Positions 8,981 to 18,900 of a DNA stretch of 64,000 nt are shown here, in pieces; positions within the stretch are counted from its first letter, which is position 1, and each line of letters starts with the position of its first letter. This stretch comes from JAFGIN01 sp050301235 (GTDB lineage: Bacteria; Fibrobacterota; Chitinivibrionia; Chitinivibrionales; Chitinispirillaceae). The notes under the pieces are model-generated. The model saw nothing but the letters and a program-made list of their open reading frames with translations. It did no database searches and was not told the DNA's origin. The position numbers and the translations under genes are program-made. The stretch is taken from assembly GCA_050301235.1 (NCBI GenBank), contig JBNKZD010000097.1, forward strand, positions 1-64,000, in the 5' to 3' direction.

Positions 8981-10342
8981 ATGGCATCGACAAATTCAGA
9001 ATACTTAAAAGAACGAACATCTCAGATCTTTGAAAAAGGGATTGATAACTTTGAGTTGAAATGTGATCGCGTGAGCGCTGCAGGATCGGTATCTCAGCGT
9101 GCCTGCACATTCTGCGGTTCCCGCGTTGTTCTTTATCCTGTTGTCGATGCCCTCCATCTGGTTCACGGTGCAATTGGTTGTGCAGCCTACACATGGGATA
9201 TTCGTGGGTCACTGTCAAGTGGTCCCCAATTGCACCGTTCCTCTTTTTGTACAGATCTCAGGGAAAAAGAGGTCATTTACGGTGGTGAGAAAAAACTGAA
9301 AAATGCACTTAATGTGTTGATCGAAAAACATCAGCCAAAAGCCGCATTTGTTTATTCAACGTGTATTGCCGGTATTATTGGTGATGATGTTGGAGCGATA
9401 TGTAAAGAAATCACAAATAAATTCGGAATTCCCGTTATACCTGTTCAATCAGAAGGGTTTAAAGGAACCAAAAAAGATGGGTACAGAGCGGCTTGTGATG
9501 CTTTGATGCATCTGATCGGAATGAATGAGAAACCATCTATACCATTAAGTATTAACATACTTGGCGATTTTAATATCGCCGGTGAGATATGGGTTATTAA
9601 AAAATATTTCGAACAGATGGGTATTCAGGTCGTTGCAACATTGACTGGAGATGCACGCGTTGATCAGATAATGTCTGCACACACAGCGCAGCTAAATATT
9701 GTACAGTGCAGCGGATCGATGCAGTATCTGGCAAAAAAGATGAAAGAAAAATATGGTATACCATCTATAAATGTTTCGTTTTTCGGAATTGAAGATACTG
9801 CTAAAGCGTTGTATGATACTGCTGATTTCTTTAATAATGAGACAGTGACAAAAAATACACGTTCGCTTATTACTAATGAGATTGCATTGGTAAATCCACT
9901 GCTGAATACCTACCGAAGAATGTGTAAAGGAAAAAAAGCTGCACTGTATGTTGGTGGAGCTTTTAAAGCGATGTCACTTATTAAAGCATTGAGACTTCTG
10001 GGAATTCAGACGGTTCTTGCAGGAACACAGACGGGTAATAAGGAAGATTATGAAGCACTTAAAGCTTTATGTGACGATGGAACTGTCATTGTAGATGATT
10101 CAAATCCGGTTGAACTGTCGAAATTTCTGATAGAAAAAAGAGCTGATCTTTTTATCGGTGGTGTAAAGGAACGCCCGCTGGCATACAAACTTGGCATAGG
10201 CTTTTGTGATCATAATCACGAAAGGAAAATAGGACTTGCGGGATTTGAAGGTATGGTAAGTTTTGCACGTGAAGTAAGCTCGACGGTCAGCAGCCCTGTA
10301 TGGAAATTTGCTCCATGGAGAGGAAGTGAAAAAAATGTTTGA
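8981..10342 (+). CDS. nifE: FeMo-cofactor scaffold protein NifE
   Basis: The 453-residue NifD paralogue forms the NifEN scaffold on which NifB-co is matured to FeMo-co. Family marks are ACTFCGSRVV, GAIGCAAYTWD, the Arg-rich SFCTDLREKEVIYGGE and STCIAGIIGDD. The ATG after AAAGAGGTTGGTT was chosen rather than the in-frame TTG six bases earlier because the ribosome-site spacing fits better. It follows nifK after 11 bases and overlaps the nifN start. Confidence 0.96.
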   Translation: MASTNSEYLKERTSQIFEKGIDNFELKCDRVSAAGSVSQRACTFCGSRVVLYPVVDALHLVHGAIGCAAYTWDIRGSLSSGPQLHRSSFCTDLREKEVIYGGEKKLKNALNVLIEKHQPKAAFVYSTCIAGIIGDDVGAICKEITNKFGIPVIPVQSEGFKGTKKDGYRAACDALMHLIGMNEKPSIPLSINILGDFNIAGEIWVIKKYFEQMGIQVVATLTGDARVDQIMSAHTAQLNIVQCSGSMQYLAKKMKEKYGIPSINVSFFGIEDTAKALYDTADFFNNETVTKNTRSLITNEIALVNPLLNTYRRMCKGKKAALYVGGAFKAMSLIKALRLLGIQTVLAGTQTGNKEDYEALKALCDDGTVIVDDSNPVELSKFLIEKRADLFIGGVKERPLAYKLGIGFCDHNHERKIGLAGFEGMVSFAREVSSTVSSPVWKFAPWRGSEKNV

Positions 10343-11672
10343 AACTAAAGTAAGAGATCCGTATGTTACAGTAAACCCGTGTCGTCTCTGCACGCCACTG
10401 GGTGCAAGTCTGGCATTCAGAGGTATCAGAAACTGCATGCCACTTATTCATGGTTCACAGGGATGTGCTACCTATATCCGTCGTTTTCTGATAAGTCATT
10501 TCAGAGAACCAATGGACATTGCCTCGTCAAGTTTCAGTGAGGAAACTGCAATATTTGGCGGTGAATCAAATCTTCTTGATGCGATCAGAAATGTCATTCA
10601 AAAATATAATCCGGAAGTTATAGGTATTGCTACATCATGTCTGACCGAAACAATTGGTGATGATGTCAACCTGATAATAAGTCGGATTAAAAAAGAGGTG
10701 CCGGTTACATTGGTCCCTGTTTCTACACCTTCATTTAAAGGGTCACATGTGGTTGGTTTTCATGATACGGTTAATGCAATAGTTAAAAATTGCTGTGTTG
10801 AGAAGAGTAGTGGTTCCAGAGTTTTTATAGAACCATCAATTCTATCTCCGGCAGATCTGAGATACATCTCTATGATGTGTAATCATTTTGGAATCGATCC
10901 TGTATTGCTGCCAGATTATTCAGAATCACTGGACAGTGGCGTATGGAGTGAGTATACGCCAATACCTCAGGGGGGAACACCTGTTGAAGTTATCAAAGAA
11001 GCTGCATCTGCGGATTCAACCTATATTGAACTGGGGAACACGAGAGAAAAAAGCACCGGATCATATCTGCATGAAAAATTCGGAACTCGGTATTGTAAAC
11101 TTGATACACCTATTGGTATTGAAGCTACTGATCTGTTTCTAAACACAATAAGTTCCCTTTCCGGAAAAGAGATTCCTTCAGTTCTCCAAAAAGAAAGAAA
11201 TCGTTGTGTTGACAGTTATATCGATGCTCATAAATATGTCAGTGGCATACGAGCTGTCATTTTTGGTGATGAAGATATGGTTCCATCGATGGCTGCTTTC
11301 TGCAGTGAAGTCGGTATCATACCGGTACTGTGTGCATCAGAGGGAAAAATCAGCAATGAAATTGAGATGAAAATATCATCAGAGAAAAGGGAACATTGTT
11401 CCGTAATTGAAGATGCTGATTTCGATTCCATTGAAGGAAAAATAGTGGAGTTACAACCTGATATCATGATTGGTACTGGAAAAGGGAATCACATCTCAAT
11501 TAAATGCAATATTCCCCTGGTTCGGGTTGGTTTTCCGATTCATGATCGGATTGGAGCATCAAGAATTCTCCACTGCGGCTATGATGGAGCAATGTCTCTA
11601 CTGGATTCTATTGTTAATGTTTTACTTGCCGGTAAACAGGAAAATATTCCTGACGGTTACAGTTACTTATAA
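10335..11672 (+). CDS. nifN: FeMo-cofactor scaffold protein NifN
   Basis: The 445-residue NifK paralogue is the second half of the NifEN scaffold. It shows NPCRLCTPLGAS, GSQGCATYIRR and TSCLTETIGDD. The chosen ATG (MFETKVRD) has AGAGGAAGTG upstream and overlaps the last eight bases of nifE, consistent with coupled translation. Its alignment frame is the NifK/NifN one, and its place after nifE and before nifB makes NifN the clear call. Confidence 0.95.
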   Translation: MFETKVRDPYVTVNPCRLCTPLGASLAFRGIRNCMPLIHGSQGCATYIRRFLISHFREPMDIASSSFSEETAIFGGESNLLDAIRNVIQKYNPEVIGIATSCLTETIGDDVNLIISRIKKEVPVTLVPVSTPSFKGSHVVGFHDTVNAIVKNCCVEKSSGSRVFIEPSILSPADLRYISMMCNHFGIDPVLLPDYSESLDSGVWSEYTPIPQGGTPVEVIKEAASADSTYIELGNTREKSTGSYLHEKFGTRYCKLDTPIGIEATDLFLNTISSLSGKEIPSVLQKERNRCVDSYIDAHKYVSGIRAVIFGDEDMVPSMAAFCSEVGIIPVLCASEGKISNEIEMKISSEKREHCSVIEDADFDSIEGKIVELQPDIMIGTGKGNHISIKCNIPLVRVGFPIHDRIGASRILHCGYDGAMSLLDSIVNVLLAGKQENIPDGYSYL

Positions 11673-11682
11673 AGGAGATACT

Positions 11683-12942
11683 ATGACGACGAACAATCAT
11701 CCCTGTTACAATCCTGAAGCTGGAGTATCTCATGGGAGAGTGCATTTACCAGTAGCTCGCGGCTGCAACATTCAGTGTAATTACTGCAACAGATTGTATG
11801 ACTGTGTAAACGAGAGCAGACCTGGTGTTACAAGTGCCATATTGTCACCTCAACAGGCCGTGTATTACCTTGGTAAGGTCCAGTCGCTCCTTGATGTACC
11901 TGTTTCGGTGGCAGGAATTGCCGGCCCTGGAGATCCATTTGCAGAAGGAATGGATACAGTCGAAACATTACGACTTGTTAAAAAACATTTTCCGGAAATG
12001 ATGCTTTGTGTCGCGACAAATGGACTTGGACTTCCTGAATATGTAAAACTTCTTGCTGATATTGGAGTAAACCACGTAACGGTAACAATAAATGCTGTTG
12101 ATCCCGAAATTACTGCAAAAATAATTTCCTGGGTAAGGTTTAAAAATCGTATATATAGGGGACTTGATGCCGGTAAACTGCTTCTGGAAAGACAGCTTGA
12201 ATCGGTAACCGCTTTAAAAGCTCATGGTATAACAGTGAAAATCAATTCTATTGTTGTTCCTGGCATAAATGAGCTGCATATACCGGTTGTTGCACAAAAA
12301 ATAGCTGAGCTGGGTGCAGATGTTATGAATTGTCTACCACTCAATCCTGTTGAGGGAACACCTTTTGAAGGTGTTGGGAAACCAGATCATGAGATGATGC
12401 AGAAAGTTCGCTGGGAAGTGGCGAATCATATGAAAGTTGTTCGTCATTGTCAGATGTGCAGGGCGGATGCTGCAGGGAGGCTTGGAGCACAGAACAGTAC
12501 TCTTATCAGTGATCTTCTGAAAACAACGGCGAGTATGCCGTTAAATCCATTAGAGAACAGACCGTATGTCGCTGCTGCAAGCAGGGAAGGAATGTTGATA
12601 AACGAACATCTTGGAAAAGCTGAACTTTTTTATGTGTTCAAATCTGAAAATGGTACATTTCCACTGGTAGAAGTGCGTAAAGCACCAGTATCTGGTTCCG
12701 GTATTAATCGATGGAATGAACTTGCGGAATTGTTAAAAGATTGTCATACGCTACTTGTGAATCAGGCCGGTGAACCTCCAAAAGCAGTATTGAATGAAGC
12801 AGGTCTGAAAGTAGTCATCACTGAAGGACTGATTGATCAGGCTCTGCAGACAATGGAAGATGGTCATGAACCTGTTCCGGTTGTATGTGTTAAAAGCTGC
12901 ACCGGCGGTGGTTGCAAAGGCGGCGGTCTGGGTTGTGGTTGA
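11683..12942 (+). CDS. nifB: FeMo-cofactor biosynthesis radical SAM protein NifB with NifX-like C-terminal domain
   Basis: NifB fuses two [4Fe-4S] clusters and inserts carbide to make NifB-co. The radical SAM motif CNIQCNYC lies at residues 28-35, preceded by VHLPVARG. The SAM-domain body ends near residue 285. A NifX/NafY-like cofactor-binding domain follows (about 290-400; its start AAASREGMLINEHLG is typical), then a Cys/Gly-rich tail with four Cys (SCTGGGCKGGGLGCG). The ATG after AAAGGAGATACT was chosen. No free-standing nifX is seen, so the fused domain may act as cofactor carrier. The tail could bind metal, which is an inference. Confidence 0.96.
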   Translation: MTTNNHPCYNPEAGVSHGRVHLPVARGCNIQCNYCNRLYDCVNESRPGVTSAILSPQQAVYYLGKVQSLLDVPVSVAGIAGPGDPFAEGMDTVETLRLVKKHFPEMMLCVATNGLGLPEYVKLLADIGVNHVTVTINAVDPEITAKIISWVRFKNRIYRGLDAGKLLLERQLESVTALKAHGITVKINSIVVPGINELHIPVVAQKIAELGADVMNCLPLNPVEGTPFEGVGKPDHEMMQKVRWEVANHMKVVRHCQMCRADAAGRLGAQNSTLISDLLKTTASMPLNPLENRPYVAAASREGMLINEHLGKAELFYVFKSENGTFPLVEVRKAPVSGSGINRWNELAELLKDCHTLLVNQAGEPPKAVLNEAGLKVVITEGLIDQALQTMEDGHEPVPVVCVKSCTGGGCKGGGLGCG

Positions 12943-12981
12943 AAAAACTAGTTCCCAATGCTCTCACCCCCTCCTCCCCTA

Positions 12982-13006
12982 GTCCCGATTTGCCATCGGG
13001 ACTTTT
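12982..13006 (+). terminator. Hairpin with short T-run between nifB and the ferredoxin gene
   Basis: GTCCCGAT and ATCGGGAC form an 8-bp perfect stem with a 5-base loop, followed by TTTT. It sits inside a CCCC/GGGG-flanked stretch of the dispersed CT/AG repeat family. It could be a partial terminator or attenuator lowering expression of the ferredoxin and nifV genes relative to nifHDKENB, or simply a repeat copy. Confidence 0.45.
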
Positions 13007-13063
13007 GAAGGCGGGGACCGAGTGTTTACTATAAAAAACTTATCTTATCAAAGGAGTTAGCCA

Positions 13064-13369
13064 ATGAAGAAACCGGAACACCACATTTTCGTTTGTGCCA
13101 GTTTCAGGATGTCAGGTACACCACAGGGTGTCTGCAATAAGAAAGGGGCACCATCACTGCTTCAATATCTGGAAAATGAACTTTCAGACAGAGGCATGGA
13201 TAATGTGAGCGTCTCGATGACGGGGTGTTTAAAGATTTGTGATAAGGGTCCAGTGATGGTTGTTTATCCTCAGAACTCCTGGTATGGTGAAGTGAATGAA
13301 TCAAAAATCGATGAGATCCTTGATGCACTCGAGGAAGGGAATCCGGTGGAGAAATATCTGATAAGTTAG
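13064..13369 (+). CDS. Thioredoxin-like [2Fe-2S] ferredoxin
   Basis: The 101-residue protein has four Cys at 11, 24, 55 and 59 (C-X12-C and C-X3-C), the ligand pattern of thioredoxin-fold [2Fe-2S] ferredoxins such as the clostridial 2Fe ferredoxin and Shethna-type proteins. Such proteins are common in nif operons and may carry electrons to nitrogenase or to cofactor assembly. AAAGGAGTTAGCCA precedes the ATG. It lies between nifB and nifV. The electron partner cannot be told from sequence. Confidence 0.88.
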   Translation: MKKPEHHIFVCASFRMSGTPQGVCNKKGAPSLLQYLENELSDRGMDNVSVSMTGCLKICDKGPVMVVYPQNSWYGEVNESKIDEILDALEEGNPVEKYLIS

Positions 13370-13385
13370 ATATCTGTTATTGATT

Positions 13386-14519
13386 ATGAATAACATGAGA
13401 AAAGTTACTCTTATTGATACAACCTTACGCGATGGAGCGCAAGCTCCACACGTTTCGCTTACCCTGAATGATAAGATTGCTATAGTATCAATACTTTACA
13501 ATGCCGGGATCAGAATTTTTGAGGCAGGCATTCCAGCCATGGGGATTGAGGAACGGAATGAACTTTCGCAATTGAAGAAACTGTTTCCTGATTGTACATT
13601 CATGGTCTGGTGTCGGGCGACAAACGAGGATGTTGAACTTGCCTGTTCCGGAAATTACGATTGTATTCATATCTCGTTTCCGGTTTCCCCGGTACACATG
13701 GACATTGTCAGATTCAATGAAAGTAAAGTATTTACTACTCTTTCAGAGCTTGTTTACAGAGCAAAGCAAAGTACTGAACACGTTTCTGTAGGTGCTCAGG
13801 ATGCATCACGTGCCAACATCGAGTTTCTAAAGAAATTTTCAGCACGTGCTATTGATGCAGGAGCAGAACGGATTCGGATTGCAGATACAGTAGGCATTTT
13901 GTCACCACTGAAAACAACGCAACTCTTTGAGGCTTTAATGACTGTGGTTTCCGGCTCTTCACTCGAGTTTCATGGACACAACGACCTCGGAATGGCAACT
14001 GCAAATACTCTTACGGCGTTAGAAACGGGTGTGGGATTTACATCAGTGACTGTTAATGGAATTGGTGAACGTGCGGGTAATGCAGCAATGGAAGAGGTAG
14101 TAATGGCAATCAGGGAAGCTACTGACCTCGATTGTAATTTTGACATCTCACTGATCAGTTCAATGTGTGCAACTGTTGCAAAAATTACCAATACCCAAAT
14201 ACCTGATAATAAACCAGTTTCCGGAAAATCAGTTTTTCTTCACAAATCGGGCATTCATTGTCATGGGCTGATCAAGAATCGAAAAGCGTATGAACCCTAT
14301 AATCCCGAAAAGATCGGTCATTCACCATCACGATTCTGTGCAGGAACTCACAGTGGTATAAACGGGCTTCGCTATATGCTGGGTGATGATGCGCAGGATG
14401 TATCAAACGAAATCCTTCGTATGTTTCTTGACTCAATACACAAAATCGCACGTGCCCAGAAGCGGTCGCTGACAGAAGATGAAGTGCGTATGATATTCAG
14501 GGAGAATATTGAAAAGTGA
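13386..14519 (+). CDS. nifV: Homocitrate synthase NifV
   Basis: The 377-residue enzyme condenses acetyl-CoA and 2-oxoglutarate to homocitrate, the organic ligand of FeMo-co. It has the alpha-isopropylmalate/homocitrate synthase signature DTTLRDGAQAP near the N-terminus and the metal-binding FHGHNDLGMATAN with the downstream GERAGNAAMEE. The nif context favours NifV over LeuA, and the length is right for NifV without the LeuA regulatory domain. The ribosome site is poor. ATG at 13386 was taken, though ATG at 13395 is possible. The stop overlaps the GTG of the next gene. Confidence 0.93.
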   Translation: MNNMRKVTLIDTTLRDGAQAPHVSLTLNDKIAIVSILYNAGIRIFEAGIPAMGIEERNELSQLKKLFPDCTFMVWCRATNEDVELACSGNYDCIHISFPVSPVHMDIVRFNESKVFTTLSELVYRAKQSTEHVSVGAQDASRANIEFLKKFSARAIDAGAERIRIADTVGILSPLKTTQLFEALMTVVSGSSLEFHGHNDLGMATANTLTALETGVGFTSVTVNGIGERAGNAAMEEVVMAIREATDLDCNFDISLISSMCATVAKITNTQIPDNKPVSGKSVFLHKSGIHCHGLIKNRKAYEPYNPEKIGHSPSRFCAGTHSGINGLRYMLGDDAQDVSNEILRMFLDSIHKIARAQKRSLTEDEVRMIFRENIEK

Positions 14520-15004
14520 AATCTGGTGACGAACATCTCCTTTCCATTCAGATTGCGGATTTGGCTAACAATGAACATTGCAGTTATATAATAGCTCTTG
14601 TAAATGAATACCGGTGTGATCCGATGGGAGGTTCTCTTGGCGAGATCGATAAGGATTCGGAACAGGAGCTATTACATGGTTTGCGTGACCATCCATCATC
14701 TGTGGTTTATTTTGTGCGTTGTGAAAATACCATTGCAGGTATGGCAGTTTGTTTTACAGGTTTTTCAACATTCAGAGCGAAGCGGCTCCTTAATATTCAC
14801 GATCTGATACTTTTCAAAAATTATCGCAATAAAGGTATTGGGACCTGGTTTTTGAAAAGAATTGCTCAAGAGGTAGCGAGGATAGGATATTGTAAGTTGA
14901 CGCTTGAAGTGCGGACTGATAATACATCTGCGAAAAAAGTTTACAGGAGAGCCGGATTTTCTCCTTGTGCTGATCCTATGGAGTTCTGGATTAAGGAATT
15001 GTAA
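14516..15004 (+). CDS. GNAT-family N-acetyltransferase in the nif operon
   Basis: The 162-residue protein has the GNAT acetyl-CoA-binding motif A (NYRNKGIGTWFLKRIAQ, around 100-117) and motif B (NTSAKKVYRRAGF, around 137-149). A GTG start overlaps the nifV stop as GTGA, so it is translationally coupled and belongs to the operon. The substrate is unknown. Acetyltransferases occur next to nifV or nifB in several anaerobes, but no role in nitrogen fixation is established to my knowledge. Confidence 0.85.
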   Translation: MKSGDEHLLSIQIADLANNEHCSYIIALVNEYRCDPMGGSLGEIDKDSEQELLHGLRDHPSSVVYFVRCENTIAGMAVCFTGFSTFRAKRLLNIHDLILFKNYRNKGIGTWFLKRIAQEVARIGYCKLTLEVRTDNTSAKKVYRRAGFSPCADPMEFWIKEL

Positions 15005-15311
15005 TTTATTAACGAATGCTTACAATAGATATAAGCAGCATTTGTAAGGTTGACCATTTGATATAAAGCTATTGACTTCTCCTGATCAAATATTCATATT
15101 TTAGATAAGCATTATAGTAATGTAAATTATTTGTAAGTTGCTCTTATTTAGCGCTTTCTGACCTCTCCCCCTGGCCCCCTCTCCCATAAAGAGAGGGGGA
15201 AAGAGACATGAAATTCGCGAATATCGCAGTTGCTCGCTCCTCTTCTCCCGGATGGGAGAAGGGGCTGGGGGAAGAGGTCAGAAAAAAATGAAAATTAAGG
15301 GGCTAGAAATT
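15005..15311. other. Intergenic region with repeat element after the nif operon
   Basis: The first 150 bases are AT-rich with no coding frame or clear terminator. The rest is the palindromic repeat listed separately, running up to the DUF559 gene. The nif operon therefore ends here. Confidence 0.6.
15155..15284. repeat. Palindromic CT/AG element, long copy, left of DUF559 gene
   Basis: The left arm (15155-15186, beginning TTTCTGACCTCTCCCCCTGG) and right arm (15253-15284, ending GGAAGAGGTCAGAAA) are near-perfect inverted repeats of about 32 bases. The 66-base middle contains GAGAGGGGGAAAGAG and the palindrome ATTCGCGAAT. The shorter sister copy right of the DUF559 gene shares the arms but lacks most of the middle. 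Confidence 0.8.
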
Positions 15312-15698
15312 ATGAAAACCTCTGGTGTAATTCGATTGCAACAAATTTCAGATGGAAAACTCGATCAGGCGAAATATTTACGGAAGAACATGACCGATGC
15401 TGAAAAACTCTTGTGGCAAAAATTGCGAAACAAGCAGTTGGGTATTAAATTTCGACGTCAACAGATCATTGAGGGATATGTTGTGGATTTCTATTGTGAA
15501 TTCGCTAAGCTTGTCGTAGAAGTTGATGGTGAAATACATGAAAATGCGGAACAAAAAGAAAAGGATGAACATCGCCGAAAAGTATTTGAGGATAGAGGAT
15601 TACGGGAAATCCGATTTGAAAACTATCAGGTTGAAAATGATATTGATTGTGTAGTTGATGAGATAAGAAATAGATTAGGAAAATACAATGTTGTTTAA
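15312..15698 (+). CDS. DUF559 (Vsr-like) endonuclease-domain protein
   Basis: The 128-residue protein shows the DUF559 signature: AKYLRKNMTDAEKLLWQKLR, then FRRQQIIEGYVVDFYC, the acidic VVEVDGEIHE, and a C-terminal RFENYQV. This is the PD-(D/E)XK fold of very-short-patch-repair-like nucleases. The substrate is unknown. ATG at 15312 has AAGGGG nine bases upstream; ATG at 15288 is an alternative. Longer in-frame starts fall inside the flanking palindrome. Two copies of one palindromic repeat bracket the gene, suggesting that the gene and repeat move or spread together. It is unrelated to the nif genes. Confidence 0.85.
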   Translation: MKTSGVIRLQQISDGKLDQAKYLRKNMTDAEKLLWQKLRNKQLGIKFRRQQIIEGYVVDFYCEFAKLVVEVDGEIHENAEQKEKDEHRRKVFEDRGLREIRFENYQVENDIDCVVDEIRNRLGKYNVV

Positions 15699-15710
15699 TC
15701 GACAAATGGG

Positions 15711-15778
15711 ACCTCTCCCCCTGGCCCCCTCTCCCATAAAGCCCGGATGGGAGAAGGGACTGGGGGAAGAGGTCAGAA
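15711..15778. repeat. Palindromic CT/AG element, short copy, right of DUF559 gene
   Basis: Arms 15711-15736 (ACCTCTCCCCCTGGCCCCCT...) and 15748-15773 (...CTGGGGGAAGAGGT) are inverted repeats around an 11-base loop. The sequence also keeps the trailing CAGAA of the long copy. It differs from the long copy by the missing middle segment and a few substitutions. Confidence 0.8.
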
Positions 15779-15988
15779 ATCACTGAATCAAACGCCACCT
15801 TCATCCCCTTTTTTAACAGAATTAAATGACTCGTTTTCTTAGTGAATGGATGTAAGGTTGTATGCCATAGAAGCAGCTCGTATACTTCTATTATAGTATA
15901 TTATCTAATCGATAAATATGATTTTGAATTTTAAGTATCAATATAGAAGCATACTCTTACATCTTCTCAAAAATTAAGGAGAATCTGC

Positions 15989-18900
15989 ATGAAACAACTG
16001 TTTTTACTGGGGCTGTTTTTTTCTATTGCATCCATTTCGGCTCAAGTTAATCGACTCCCAAATGGCGATTTTGAACAACGCACTTCAGGATGGTATGGCT
16101 GGGGTGGAACAGCATCTGATACAGCACATACCGGTAAAAACGGGATTCAGGTGATTAACGGGTTCGCGAAATGGTCAGGAGCTCATCAGCTGCTGCCTCT
16201 TTCGGACAGTATCGAGATGGTGGAATTGAGCGGTTGGATCAAGACGAAAAATGTAACAGGTGGTAAGGAATCCTGGGAAAAAGCGAGGATTACGCTTGAA
16301 TTTGTTGATGACCAGGAGAAGCTGGTGGGAAACTATCCTGATGCAGTTGGGCAGGTAGATGGAACAAGTGACTGGACACAATACCGTAAGAAATATACAG
16401 TGCATAAAGGTGCAAAAAATGTAAAGGTTATTGTCGCACTGGGTAATTGTACTGGAGAAGCTTATTTTGACGATCTGCAATGTTTCTTTTATTCTGCATC
16501 GCAGGTAAAAGCGATGACCCCGGCATCAGACAGCAGTGGTAACCTTTTAACAGATGCAGGATTTGAACATGATGGTTTCGGGTGGAATATTTTTGGCGCT
16601 TCGGTGAGCGCCCCGGCACGTTCCGGAAAAAATGCAGTGCTGGTGAAAAATACCTCTCCGGCGTGGAGTGGGGCAGAGCAAGTCGTAGTTTTGCCAGAAG
16701 GTGCATCAAAGGCAGTCGTTGGAGGCTGGATTAAAACGGTTGATGTAAAAAAGGGAAAAGAGGATTGGGAGACTGCCCGAATCAGTATTGAGTTTGCAGA
16801 TAAGCAAGGGGCACTGGTAGGTGGCTATCCACCGGTTACAGGAAGTGTTGTGGGTACACAGGATTGGAAAAATTACAGCAAGGAGTATATTGTACCACCG
16901 GGTACCCAGAGTATTAAAGCGCAAGCAGCTCTTGGTAATGCTGTTGGAACGGCATATTTTGATGACATTTCATTGATGATTTATGATAAAAACAACAAAT
17001 TACTGCAAAAAGGTGCGATTTCCGGACCTATGGACGAAGGAGAGTGGTATCCGCTGGATCAGAATAATACTGCATCAGGTGGTCACTATGTAGACTGGTC
17101 ATCTCTACTTGATGCACCAGCTGGAAAGCACGGCTTTCTGACGGTTAAGAACGGAAAATTCTTTTTTAAAGATGGTACTCCTGTAAAATTCTGGGGTACA
17201 AATCTTGTAGAAAAGGATTGTTTTGCATCAAATGCAGAGATTGATTCGGTGACCAGCCGTCTAGCAAAAATGGGATGTAATCTGCTCCGTCTTCATCATA
17301 TGGATGCACCATGGGCTGAAAAGAATATTTTTGGAAAAGCAAAGAGCACCCGGACTCTCTCAGCAACTTCATTGAAACAGCTTGATTATCTGACTGCGCA
17401 ATGCAAAAAGAAAGGTATTTATATTTTTCTTGACCTGCTCGTTCATCGGGAGTTCACCCCGGAAGATAGTGTTTCCGAGAAACCAAAAGAACTTGGCGCA
17501 AAACAGGTTGGTATGTACTCACGGAAATTGATTGATCTTCAGAAAGAGTATGCTTCACAGTTGCTCAATCATGTCAATGAGTATACGAAAGTGGCTTATA
17601 AAGATGAGCCTGCAATAATTGGATCGGAGATTATAAATGAATCCACTATCTTTACCCATTTTTCGGATAATTGTATAAGTGGTGTATATAAAAATGAACT
17701 GGAAGAGCTTTGGAAAAAATCTCCTTATAAAGATAAAACCCTTGCTTATTTTCTTCCCGACTGGCAAGCGGAACGTACCATGTTGAAAAACTCCGGTCCG
17801 GGAGATTTTCGGCAGAGTCTCACGTTTCTTTCATCACTGGAGAGTGCGTATTATAAAGAGATGGAAAATTATCTTCGTTCGATCGGTGTCAAATATCCTC
17901 TTGCAGGGAGTAATATGCCATTGCCACTACTGGGGTCCCTGAAAGATAATAGCATCATGGATTTTACAATCAATAATGATTACTGGGATCATCCACAGGT
18001 CTGGAAAATTGGCAATAATTGGGAGCGGGTATTGTATTCTCCCTTCAATAATGGATCACAATTAAAAAGTCCATCACGTAATACTGTTTTTGCAAAGTCA
18101 TATTACAAAGTGGATCAAAAGCCGTTAATCATTACTGAATGGAACCATTGTTACCCCAACGAGCAGATGATCGAAGCGGTACCACTTGTCGCAGCCTACA
18201 GTGCTCTACAGGGGTGGGACGGTGTTCTTCAGTTCGATTTTAATCTTCAATCGGTGGGCAAAGACCGGATTCGCAATTACACACTTTCGGTAGCTCCGGA
18301 ACACGTGGCATTGTGGGTTATGGGGGCACCATTGTTCTTGCGCAGTGATGTAAAAGCGGCTCCTGGTATTGTGGTTGAAGCAGTTACTGACTCAATGGCA
18401 TTGACACTTCCAAATTATTCATATTTTCTTGAGAACAATAAATACCTTCCTTACGTGACCCGGGTTGCCAAAACGTTTTCAGGTAAAGCTGCTGGCAAAC
18501 CTGAACAGTATAAAAAATATTACGATGAAACCAGCGGCATTATGAAAAGTGAAACTGGTGAACTCACACTTGACTCTAAGAAGGGTATTCAGACAATTAC
18601 AACACCACAAGTGCAGGGAGTAAGTGGCTTCATAGGTAATGAAAAGATAACATTGCCGGCATTCTCGTGCAAGGTTTCCAATACAAATGCTTCGATCTAT
18701 GCTGTGGCTAAAAGCAAAGAATCCCTTGAAAAGAGTTCTTCTTTTTATCTTGTTGTCGCAGGACCGGTAAAGATGACCGATCAGAAGTATAATGCATCAC
18801 GGAGTGCACTTGAAAATCCCGGAAAATTGCCTGTAATTGCACAGGTGATTAAAGGTACGATCACTTTTGCGAATGCATCGCAACCGAAAGCCACCGTTAC

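Noticed and set aside
12956..13020. CCCC/GGGG-rich stretch after nifB as a possible riboswitch
   Set aside because: It is explained by a simple 8-bp hairpin and the dispersed CT/AG repeat family; no conserved aptamer-like structure was seen.
15252..15311. Longer start for the DUF559 gene (MGEGAGGRG...)
   Set aside because: That segment is translated from the right arm of the palindromic repeat and is not part of the family's conserved sequence.
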